The notes under the pieces: model-generated | What the model saw: the letters and a program-made list of their open reading frames with translations, nothing else | The model's database searches: none | What the model was told of the DNA's origin: nothing | Made by a program: the position numbers and the translations under genes | Shown: one piece after another, positions 1 to 6,651 of the stretch | How positions within the stretch are numbered: the first letter of the stretch is position 1 | Layout: each line of letters begins with the position of its first letter | NCBI GenBank assembly: GCA_937988705.1 | Contig: CALKIA010000183.1 | Coordinates: forward strand, 1-8,125 | Direction of reading: 5' to 3' | DNA: 8,125 nt | Origin: an uncultured Chloroflexota bacterium | GTDB taxonomy: Bacteria > Chloroflexota > Anaerolineae > Aggregatilineales > Phototrophicaceae

Positions 1-28
1 TGGTCGTGGTAGACTGTGCGCTACCCTT

Positions 29-71
29 CCGCTTAAGCGGCGGTTTTAGGCGCGTCAGCGGGCGTGACGCG
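29..71. promoter_or_regulatory. Leader inverted repeats upstream of the SH3b/M23 gene
   Basis: Two inverted repeats sit in the 115 bases before the gene. The first is a 12-bp palindrome (CCGCTTAAGCGG, 29-40) followed by CGGTTTTA, which could be a weak terminator of a plus-strand gene to the left. The second has 7-bp arms (CGCGTCA at 51-57, TGACGCG at 65-71) around a 7-base loop. A poor -10 candidate (TATGCT, 82-87) follows it, with no good -35 at the right distance. The second repeat could be an operator or a leader hairpin. Only the repeats are seen; any function is a guess. Confidence 0.3.
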
Positions 72-115
72 GAAACCGGGGTATGCTCTAGGCTGAGAAA
101 AAAAGGAGGCGCGTG

Positions 116-1168
116 ATGGCCGATAAAGTCTTTCAAGTGATTGTGCTCGCTCTCAATGTGCGCAGCGCACCCGGTCTTGATAGTCGATTCATCCTACCCA
201 ATGTACAGCTGCGGTCAGGCACGCGGATTGTGGTCGATGCCAATTCACGGACCGAGAAGGATGGCATCGTGTGGTGGCGGCACAGTTCCGGTTGGTCGGC
301 TGAGCGTCGCATCGACAACCGCACCATCTACATGACGGCGGTCAATACCGTGCCCCCGCCACCCCCCCCGACCACGACGACTTTCTATGTGGTTGAGCCG
401 ATTCTCAACATTCGCCAGAGCGCTAGTCTGGGAGCACCCGTCACGGGCGTGCTGTATCTAGGCCAGCAAATCACCGTCGACACCAATTCACGGACGGTAT
501 CTGGTGGGATCGTATTCTGGAAACACAGCCGAGGGTGGTCAGCCGAACTTAACCAGACATCGAACCAGGTCTTCATGACCCGCGTGAAACCCGTTGTTCC
601 CGGGGTCGGCTTTGGTTTCGAGCGGCTCCCGTTGGGCTTTGAGTATCTGCAGAAGGTCTTCTATTTCGGGAATACCCAGTTCGCGTGGGATTTCGGCGCG
701 CAAAACAACTATAACGGCTACAGTCAGGGGCTGCACGGCGGGTTGGATTTGGAGCAGACGGGCGGGGCGCCGGTGTTAGCAGGACTGCGCGGCATCTTCG
801 ACGGCCCCGGGTCGGCGTTTGGCCCTAATCGCGTGGATGTGCTGGTGGGTAGATACCGCATCATCTACGGTCATCTGGCGAAACCGAACCGGGCTTTACA
901 GCGTGGCGCGCCGATTATGCCGACGACCCAACTGGGGGAAATCGACTATAAGGAACAGCATGTGCATATCGAAATTCGGTTGGGCGCTTATATCCTCAAT
1001 CCCCTGCTGTTTATGTCCGAAACGATGGTGAATCAGCTCGTGACGCGCTTTCCGCCCGCTGGCGAGACGCGCTTCTACAGCAGTCCGAAGTTCAACCGGT
1101 GGCAAACGCCGCTCGATCAGCCGGTCATCATCCTCGGCGGGTCGATCATTGGGCCGAAAGCGCCATGA
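116..1168 (+). CDS. Two-SH3b-domain protein with M23 (LytM-type) metallopeptidase domain
   Basis: The 350-residue product has three parts. Two SH3b repeats (about residues 6-76 and 90-157) share the pattern LN[VI]R, V-D-x-NSRT, GIV[WF]W and GWSAE. A PPPPPP-TTTT hinge joins them, and an M23 domain covers about 180-300. M23 enzymes cut peptidoglycan cross-bridges with zinc. The expected residues are present: H207 and D211 (HGGLD), H253 (YGHL), and H282/H284 (HVH), so the site looks intact. I start at ATG 116: AGGAGG at 104-109 is 6 nt away, whereas GTG 113 is only 3 nt away. An in-frame TAG at 89-91 rules out a longer N-terminus. Oddly, there is no signal peptide or membrane segment, although SH3b/M23 proteins normally act on the cell wall. 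The last 50 residues match nothing I recognise. The gene converges on the sugar operon and appears unrelated to it. The fold assignment is firm; target and location are unknown. Confidence 0.88.
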   Translation: MADKVFQVIVLALNVRSAPGLDSRFILPNVQLRSGTRIVVDANSRTEKDGIVWWRHSSGWSAERRIDNRTIYMTAVNTVPPPPPPTTTTFYVVEPILNIRQSASLGAPVTGVLYLGQQITVDTNSRTVSGGIVFWKHSRGWSAELNQTSNQVFMTRVKPVVPGVGFGFERLPLGFEYLQKVFYFGNTQFAWDFGAQNNYNGYSQGLHGGLDLEQTGGAPVLAGLRGIFDGPGSAFGPNRVDVLVGRYRIIYGHLAKPNRALQRGAPIMPTTQLGEIDYKEQHVHIEIRLGAYILNPLLFMSETMVNQLVTRFPPAGETRFYSSPKFNRWQTPLDQPVIILGGSIIGPKAP

Positions 1169-1178
1169 GCTCTGCAAC

Positions 1179-1213
1179 AACAACGCCTCTCAACTGAGAG
1201 GCGTTGTTTGTTT
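1179..1213. terminator. Bidirectional intrinsic terminator between convergent genes
   Basis: A perfect 13-bp stem (1179-1191 with 1196-1208) closes a 4-base AACT loop. It lies 10 bases after the stop of the plus-strand gene and about 25 bases beyond the stop of the GH42 gene. On the plus strand the 3' arm runs into TTGTTTGTTTA. On the minus strand it runs into GTTGTTGTTGC. Both tails are T-rich rather than pure T runs. Position and stem strength support termination of both transcripts; efficiency on the minus strand is less sure. Confidence 0.8.
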
Positions 1214-1232
1214 AGGACTGAATCCGTGAGCG

Positions 1233-3257
1233 TCAGGCGGGTGCAGGTAAGGCGAGGATGCGCACACCGTAGGCTTCCAGCGGGATCGTGGCGCTTAGCG
1301 CTGCGCCCGTCAAGAGATCAACACCCGCTTGACCGAGGAGATCCACGGTGCGCGGCTCACTCGTGTGGTTGATCACGAACAGATAGCGGTTCGTGCCGTC
1401 GCTGCGGAGGGACGCCTCGACCCCTTCGGCTGAGCCGATCAAGGCGCCGACTCCACTGCTGGCACAGATGCGACAGAGCAGGTCGCGCAGGTAGGCGGCT
1501 TCCGGTCGCGTCCCAACATAGTAGGTTTGACCCGCGCCGAACGGATGCCGCGTGATCGCCGCGCGCTGAGCGATGAAGCCGTGCTGATACTGCGCGAGCA
1601 CCTCGGCGGTCGTTGGGTGCAGCAGATCAACCCAGTGAACGGCCTCAGCTTGCCGTCCATCAACATCCACGAAGCGCACCGCTTCGTCAGGGAGCAGAGG
1701 CTGCCATTCCTCGACGGTGAGGCCGAGCACGTCGCGCAGCAGTGCCGGATAGCCGCCCAGTCCAATGTGGTCATGCTCATCGGCGATGCCGCTAAAGTAG
1801 CTCATGACCAGCGTGCCGCCTGCTTGCACAAACTGGCGCAGCTGATCGGCTTGCGCGGCGGTCAGCTGGTAGAGCAGCGGCGCGATCAACACGCGATAAG
1901 CGGACAAGTCGGAGTCGGGATGCACGATAGCGACGGGGATGTTCTGCTCGACGAGCGCATCATGCCACGGCAGAATGGCGTCCATGGGGTCAATCCCCGC
2001 GGGCTTGGAGTCGATTTCCAGTGCCCAGATATTTTCATAGCTGAACAGCAACCCGACCCGTGCCGGAACGTGGCTGCCAAGCAGCTGCGGCAGGCGCTGA
2101 AGTTCCGCGCCGAGCTGTGTCACCTCGGCGAAAATGCGACTGGTTTGCGGATCGCCGTGCGGCACCATCGCCGAATGGTATTTCTCCGCGCCCGCCTGTG
2201 ACTGCCGCCACTGGAAGAACATCACGCTGTCCGCACCGCGCGCGACCGCCTGATAACTCAAGGCGCGCATCATGCCCGGCGGCTTAAGCTGGTTGACCGT
2301 CCGCCAGTTGACCTGCGTCGTCGCCTGTTCGAGCAGCAGGAACGGTTGACCGGGTTTGGCCGAGCGGATGGCGTCATAGGCGAAGGCGATGCTGCGCCAC
2401 GCCTGATCCTTGTAGGTCGGGTCGGGATACATATCGACCGCGGTGTAATCGGCGAACTGCGCCCATTCAAACTGATCGAGCCATTTCAACCCGAAGACCA
2501 TGTTGGTGAACAGCGGCTGCGCCGCGCCCGCTGCGCGCAGGGCGGCGATTTCGCCGCGAAACAGGTTCAAAATCGAGGCGTTCATGAAGCGGCGGTAGTC
2601 GAGCATGTGGCCGGGATTGACGAACGTCGTGGTGCGGTTGGGCAGTTCGATTTCGTCCCATTGGCCGTACTGCTGACTCCAGAAGCGCGTGCCCCACGCA
2701 TGGTTGAGCGCATCCAACGAGGTGTAGCGCGTTTGCAGCCAGTCACGGAAGGCGGCGCAGCACTGGTCGCAGTAGCATTCGTAGATGTGGCAGGCGTACT
2801 CGTTGTTGACGTGCCACATCAGCACGGCCGGGTGCTGACCGTAGCGTTCGGCCAGCATCCCGGCGAGGCGCGCGGCGGCGGCGCGGTAGGCGGGGCTGTT
2901 CGGGCAATAGTGCTGGCGCGAACCGGGTTTATAACGCAAGCTGTGCTTGTCGACGGGCAGGCTGTCCGGGTGCTGACGCGAGAACCACGGCGGCGGTGAA
3001 GCGGTCGCCGTGGCGAGCAGGATGCGAATGTTGTGTGCGTGCAGCAAGTCGATGATGCGATCCAGCCAGCCGAAGTCGTACACGCCCGGCTGTGGTTCGA
3101 GCTTCGCCCAACTGAAAATGCCGAGCGAAACGCAGTTGACTCCGGCGGCGTTCATCAGGCGGACATCGTCTGCCCAGACGGCTTCTGGCCACTGCTCCGG
3201 GTTGTAGTCGCCCCCGTAGAGGATGCCCGGAAAATGGAAGGTGTTGTGCGTGTCCAC
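1233..3257 (-). CDS. GH42 beta-galactosidase, cytoplasmic
   Basis: This 674-residue protein has the full length of a GH42 beta-galactosidase, which removes terminal beta-linked galactose from oligosaccharides. It opens with the family signature GILYGGDYNPEQWP (11-24). The TIM barrel spans about 12-390, with acid/base E153 in NNEY and nucleophile E310 in LLLEQ. C118, C161, C163 and C166 match the spacing of the zinc cluster of Thermus A4 beta-galactosidase. A trimerisation domain follows (about 395-605, with LLFSYENIWALEID), then a small beta C-terminal domain (about 615-674). There is no signal peptide, so it acts in the cytosol. The start is GTG, with AAGGGA 7-8 nt upstream overlapping the stop of the preceding permease gene 11 nt away. 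It is the last gene of the operon and probably finishes breakdown of the imported oligosaccharide. Family assignment is firm; the preferred linkage (beta-1,3, 1,4 or 1,6) cannot be read from sequence alone. Confidence 0.96.
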   Translation of the reverse strand: MDTHNTFHFPGILYGGDYNPEQWPEAVWADDVRLMNAAGVNCVSLGIFSWAKLEPQPGVYDFGWLDRIIDLLHAHNIRILLATATASPPPWFSRQHPDSLPVDKHSLRYKPGSRQHYCPNSPAYRAAAARLAGMLAERYGQHPAVLMWHVNNEYACHIYECYCDQCCAAFRDWLQTRYTSLDALNHAWGTRFWSQQYGQWDEIELPNRTTTFVNPGHMLDYRRFMNASILNLFRGEIAALRAAGAAQPLFTNMVFGLKWLDQFEWAQFADYTAVDMYPDPTYKDQAWRSIAFAYDAIRSAKPGQPFLLLEQATTQVNWRTVNQLKPPGMMRALSYQAVARGADSVMFFQWRQSQAGAEKYHSAMVPHGDPQTSRIFAEVTQLGAELQRLPQLLGSHVPARVGLLFSYENIWALEIDSKPAGIDPMDAILPWHDALVEQNIPVAIVHPDSDLSAYRVLIAPLLYQLTAAQADQLRQFVQAGGTLVMSYFSGIADEHDHIGLGGYPALLRDVLGLTVEEWQPLLPDEAVRFVDVDGRQAEAVHWVDLLHPTTAEVLAQYQHGFIAQRAAITRHPFGAGQTYYVGTRPEAAYLRDLLCRICASSGVGALIGSAEGVEASLRSDGTNRYLFVINHTSEPRTVDLLGQAGVDLLTGAALSATIPLEAYGVRILALPAPA

Positions 3258-3268
3258 CAGATTGTCCC

Positions 3269-4126
3269 TTACTTAACACCGGCGCTGCCGCCAGAGATAT
3301 TGGCTTCAAAGACGTACTTTTGCCCGAAAAAGAATACGAGCAGCATGGGAATGGTCAGCAGCATGGATGCCACCATGACCAGATTCCACATGGGCATAGC
3401 GCCCGCGCTGGTGACGGCGCTCAGGGTGCGCACGGCGACCGCCAGCGGCATCATATCTGCATTTTGCAGATAGATGAGCGGTTCCAGAAACCATGACCAG
3501 TTAAATTGAAAAGTGAAAATCGCCACGGCGACGGCAATCGGCCGGATCAACGGGAAGATGATGAAGCGGAAGATGCCAATCGGCCCCACGCCGTCGATTT
3601 TGGCGGCTTCGTCCAGTTCGACGGGCAGGCGCACAATGAACTGGCGAATCAGGAAGATGTTGAACGCGCCGCCGAAAAAGTTCGGCACGATCAACGGGGC
3701 GAACGTGCCCAGCCAACCGAGCGCCCGGTAGAGCGCAAACTGCGGGATCAGCGTCACCGCACCGGGGATCATCATGGTGCTGAGCAGAATCAGGAACAGC
3801 ACATTTTTGCCGGGGGCGTGGAAGCGCGCAAAGCCATAGGCCACAAACGAGCTGACCAGCACCTGCCCGATCATCGAGCCGACGACGATGATCAAACTGT
3901 TGAGGATGTGCCGCCCGAGATCGATAGTCGGCGTGGTGAACACGCGCACGTAATTGCTGACCTCGAACTCCTGCGGAATGAGCGTGAAGCGCATCTGCAC
4001 GGCTGTGCTGTCGCTGGCCAGCGAAATGGAAATCATGAGCAGAAACGGCGTGACCATCGCCACAGCCAGCGCGCTGAGAATGGCATAGGTCGAGATTTTC
4101 TCCGCCAGACCAATTCGTCCGTTCAT
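3269..4126 (-). CDS. ABC sugar transporter permease, MalG-like (CUT1 family)
   Basis: The 285-residue inner-membrane subunit probably moves an oligosaccharide together with the permease encoded just upstream. About six hydrophobic segments are visible, near residues 13-35, 73-97, 108-130, 139-157, 186-208 and 246-268. The EAA loop that contacts the ATPase reads ELDEAAKIDGVG (about 160-171), followed by FRFIIFPLIRP. The usual DGA is DGV here, a mild change. The frame stays open further upstream, to 4216, but I choose ATG 4126 for two reasons: it overlaps the previous stop as ATGA, and the following MNGRIGLAEK leads straight into the first membrane helix as in MalG proteins. No strong ribosome site is visible (GAGATGAAG at best), which fits translational coupling. 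No ATPase gene is nearby. Confidence 0.93.
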   Translation of the reverse strand: MNGRIGLAEKISTYAILSALAVAMVTPFLLMISISLASDSTAVQMRFTLIPQEFEVSNYVRVFTTPTIDLGRHILNSLIIVVGSMIGQVLVSSFVAYGFARFHAPGKNVLFLILLSTMMIPGAVTLIPQFALYRALGWLGTFAPLIVPNFFGGAFNIFLIRQFIVRLPVELDEAAKIDGVGPIGIFRFIIFPLIRPIAVAVAIFTFQFNWSWFLEPLIYLQNADMMPLAVAVRTLSAVTSAGAMPMWNLVMVASMLLTIPMLLVFFFGQKYVFEANISGGSAGVK

Positions 4127-5079
4127 TTCTTCATCTCGCTTTCGTAGAACACCCACACCGAAGACGAGCGAATGACCAGCAGCGTGAACACGAAGATGAT
4201 GAGGAACAGCACCCATGCAATTGCCGACGCATAGCCCATTTTGTTGAAGCGGAAGGCGTTATCGAACAGGTACGGGATGATCATGTTGATGGCGTTGTTC
4301 GGCGTGTTGGGGTCGGCGTTCAGGATGTAGATTTGCGTGAACGTCTGCAAGCTGGAGATGATGCTCATGATCATATTAAAGAAGATGACCGGGCTGAGCA
4401 TGGGCAGCGTGATGTTGAAGAAGCGCTGCCGTTCCCCTGCGCCATCAATGGCGGCGGCTTCGTACATCTCGGTGGGGATACCCTGCATGCCCGCCAGCAG
4501 AAAGACGACGCTGCTCCCCATACCCCACAGTGACATGATGACGAGCGCGGGTTTCACCCAACCGGGGTCGAGCAGCCACGCGGGGCCGACCACGCCAAAC
4601 AGTGCGAGCAGGCTGTTGAGCTGACCATTGGTCGGGGCGAAGATCCAGCGAAAGACCATCGTCGTCGCTACCACCGGGACGACATACGGCAAATAGATCA
4701 CCGTGCGGAAGAAGCGCATCCCCCGCAGACGCTTGTTGAGCAGATAAGCCACCGCCAGCGAGATCACGATATTCAGCGGGACGTAGAGCAGCGTGTAGTA
4801 GAAGGTGTTGCCGAGCGCCAGACCGAAGTTCCGGTCGCGCGTGAACAGGCGCACGTAATTGTCGAGGCCGACCCACTCCGGCGCGTTGAACAGATTCCAG
4901 TCGGTGAAGCTGAGATAGATCGAATACACCATCGGCCCGGCCAGCAGGAGCAGCAACCCCACCAGCCACGGCGAAATGATCAGGTAGAACCACAGGCTTT
5001 CGCGGTGGCGGGCATTCAGACGCCGTCCTTTCCCGCGTTCAACCCGCGCCTCGGACATCAGGTGGGCAGGCACGTCCAT
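4123..5079 (-). CDS. ABC sugar transporter permease, MalF-like (CUT1 family)
   Basis: The 318-residue permease has a basic cytoplasmic N-terminus (about 9-27, rich in Arg/Lys). The first helix is near 30-55 (WFYLIISPWLVGLLLLLAGP), and about five more follow, the last near 285-303. The EAA loop is EMYEAAAIDGAG (204-215), continuing to FFNITLPMLSP, a textbook match for CUT1 permeases. The motif LSFTDWNLF (56-64) is typical of the first subunit of these pairs. ATG 5079 is preferred: GGGA lies 8 nt upstream, whereas the internal ATG at residue 8 has no ribosome site. It starts 3 nt after the GH30 stop and its own stop overlaps the next start, so it is probably co-translated with both neighbours. 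With its partner it should form the channel for sugar delivered by the binding protein. Confidence 0.95.
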   Translation of the reverse strand: MDVPAHLMSEARVERGKGRRLNARHRESLWFYLIISPWLVGLLLLLAGPMVYSIYLSFTDWNLFNAPEWVGLDNYVRLFTRDRNFGLALGNTFYYTLLYVPLNIVISLAVAYLLNKRLRGMRFFRTVIYLPYVVPVVATTMVFRWIFAPTNGQLNSLLALFGVVGPAWLLDPGWVKPALVIMSLWGMGSSVVFLLAGMQGIPTEMYEAAAIDGAGERQRFFNITLPMLSPVIFFNMIMSIISSLQTFTQIYILNADPNTPNNAINMIIPYLFDNAFRFNKMGYASAIAWVLFLIIFVFTLLVIRSSSVWVFYESEMKK

Positions 5080-5082
5080 CGG

Positions 5083-6474
5083 TTACGTCCCATCACTAAA
5101 GACGAAGGTCGTAATGCTCTGCGGCGCGAGGGTGTAATTGGCCTGCGCGGCGCCGCTGTAAACCTGCGCGAGATCGTTAGCGTCTGATGTTTCGTAGACG
5201 CTCACGCTGGGCTGATCCGCACCTGCGAAGTTGATCGCCTGCGCTTCGCCGCTGTTATTGATGGCCACGACCGTCAGCGCGCCCGTCGCGGGATCGACGT
5301 AGCCGCTCGCGTTCACTAACGCGCTGTCGAGGTCAACCTGCACGCGCACCGCGCCGGGGCGAATGAAGCGGCTGTAGTTGCCGAGCGCCCACAGGCGTTT
5401 GGTTTCGGTGATTTCTTCGCGGTATTCGGGCGTGTAGATCAAGCCGTCGCGGAAATTGTACTTGGACACGGCGATCCAGTACTGCCACGAGGTCACGCCG
5501 CCGATGGTCAGATCATCATGGATCACGTTGGCCATGAACAGCGCGGAATCCATGCCATAGTCGCGCCCCTGCTGCATCTCCGTCCATTCCGACATCCATA
5601 GGGGGATATCCGGGTAATGGCGGCTCATGAAGCGGACAAAACCGGCCTTGTCGTCCGGGGATGACCAGTAGGAATGCACGGCGAAGTGGTCGAGATGGGC
5701 GGCGAGTACGGGGTCTTCCAAGATCCGCTGGGCGTAAACCGACGCGGTGCTCCACTCGCCCGCGTCAATGGCCGAGATCTCGACTTCCAGCCCGGACTCG
5801 TCGATAGCCGTTTGCAGCGCGTGCAGCACGCTGATGATTTCAGCGCCGGTGTAGTGCGTGCCTTCCTGACCTTTGGACGGCTGCCAGTCCCATTGAGGCT
5901 CGTTGATCGGGCTGATCCAGCGCACCGGAATGTTTTCGACTTCGATCAGATGGCGGGTGATGTCGATCAGATACTGCGCGAAATTGTCGTGCATGTCGGG
6001 CAGCAGGTTCGAACCGCCGCCGGGGTTGCCCGCGGCGCGCCCGCTGATCGTCATGCGACCGGGCGCGCTGTTGGCAAAGGCGATGACATCGGTCACGCCC
6101 GCGTCGCGTGCCGCGCGCAGCACCCACAGCGCATTCGCATCCCGCGTCCAAGCATATTCACCCGGCGCGACTTCGAAGGTTTCGGTATTGCGCCACGGGT
6201 CGATCACGCCCTGTTCGCCGCCGCCGATATTGTAGCGATACATCGTCAGGCCGATCCCGATGGTCGGATCAAAGAGCAGATCGATGATGCGCTGGCGATT
6301 TTCGTCGCTCCACCCGCCAATGATTTGTGACCACCACGCGCCCGACGCGCCGAACCCCTCCAGGGTTTGAAAAGCCTCCGCCGGCTGTACTCGGATCGTT
6401 GTCACGTTTTGTGCCTGTCCATGATTTGAGAAAAGAAAAAATACGAGGAAGCTGATGAAAAAGAAATGGCGCAT
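5083..6474 (-). CDS. Secreted GH30 glycosidase, possible beta-1,6-galactanase
   Basis: The 463-residue protein begins with a signal peptide (1-21: hydrophobic FFFISFLVFFLF, likely cut after GQA), so it acts outside the cell. It is not a lipoprotein and has no wall-anchor motif or carbohydrate-binding module. GH30 hallmarks appear in order: GFGASGAWW (40-48), MYRYNIGGGE (78-87), acid/base E192 in ISPINEPQWDW, and nucleophile E296 in LWMSEWTEM. A C-terminal beta-sandwich follows from NYSRFIRPGAVRV (366-378). GH30 includes glucosylceramidases, xylanases, beta-1,6-glucanases and beta-1,6-galactanases. The NEPQW and KGQEG (201-205) segment after the acid/base, and the GH42 gene in the same operon, favour a galactanase, but this is inference. 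Only a weak GGAT-type ribosome site precedes the ATG. The gene sits between the binding protein and the permeases and ends 3 nt before the first permease, so its product and the importer are probably made together. Confidence 0.9.
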   Translation of the reverse strand: MRHFFFISFLVFFLFSNHGQAQNVTTIRVQPAEAFQTLEGFGASGAWWSQIIGGWSDENRQRIIDLLFDPTIGIGLTMYRYNIGGGEQGVIDPWRNTETFEVAPGEYAWTRDANALWVLRAARDAGVTDVIAFANSAPGRMTISGRAAGNPGGGSNLLPDMHDNFAQYLIDITRHLIEVENIPVRWISPINEPQWDWQPSKGQEGTHYTGAEIISVLHALQTAIDESGLEVEISAIDAGEWSTASVYAQRILEDPVLAAHLDHFAVHSYWSSPDDKAGFVRFMSRHYPDIPLWMSEWTEMQQGRDYGMDSALFMANVIHDDLTIGGVTSWQYWIAVSKYNFRDGLIYTPEYREEITETKRLWALGNYSRFIRPGAVRVQVDLDSALVNASGYVDPATGALTVVAINNSGEAQAINFAGADQPSVSVYETSDANDLAQVYSGAAQANYTLAPQSITTFVFSDGT

Positions 6475-6535
6475 GTTTTATCCGTGTCAATTAGTCGGGC
6501 AAACTTAGCGTGTGTTGAGACAGTTCTCAGGCTGA

Positions 6536-6559
6536 CCCCTCCCCGAATTCAGGGAGGGG
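6536..6559. repeat. GC-rich hairpin repeat with GAATTC in the loop
   Basis: The arms CCCCTCCC (6536-6543) and GGGAGGGG (6552-6559) pair perfectly over 8 bp around the loop CGAATTCA. The first 17 bases recur exactly at 8075-8091. As RNA on the minus strand it would form a very stable hairpin 3' of the binding-protein message, with no following U run. It looks like a dispersed palindromic repeat that could protect the upstream message from decay. Confidence 0.65.
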
Positions 6560-6582
6560 AACAAACAGAGCTGCCATTCCGT

Positions 6583-6611
6583 CCCTCTCCCCAGTTGTGT
6601 AGGAGAGAGGG
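6583..6611. repeat. Second C/T-rich hairpin repeat
   Basis: The arms CCCTCTC (6583-6589) and GAGAGGG (6605-6611) form a 7-bp stem around a 15-base loop. It lies about 25 bases from the GAATTC hairpin and has a similar C/T then A/G make-up but a different sequence. It may belong to a second repeat family. In the direction of transcription it comes first, about 40 bases after the binding-protein stop codon. Confidence 0.5.
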
Positions 6612-6651
6612 GTAAACACCCGTAGGCTTGACCCGACCGATTCGAATGTGA

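Larger units (their letters stand above)
6475..6651. other. Intergenic gap between the binding-protein and GH30 genes
   Basis: These 177 bases hold two GC-rich hairpin repeats (listed separately) and a small hairpin with TGAGA/TCTCA arms (6516-6520, 6525-6529). I see no credible promoter for GH30: a TTGACA near 6490 on the minus strand is too close to the ATG to serve as a -35. None of the hairpins is followed by a T run in the direction of transcription. Readthrough from the binding-protein gene is therefore likely, perhaps reduced. Confidence 0.55.

Noticed and set aside
1527..2999. Two frames of about 220 codons on the plus strand inside the GH42 gene (1527-2201 and 2346-2999)
   Set aside because: They are opposite a full-length GH42 with catalytic residues in place. 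The translations are low-complexity Arg/Ala/Gly-rich and match nothing.
4127..4216. Longer N-terminus of the MalG-like permease (start at 4216)
   Set aside because: It would overlap the previous gene by about 90 bases and add a segment unlike MalG proteins. ATG 4126 overlaps the stop as ATGA and fits the family.
6485..6495. TTGACA on the minus strand just before the GH30 gene as a -35 box
   Set aside because: It is only about 12 bases from the ATG, leaving no room for a -10 and start site.
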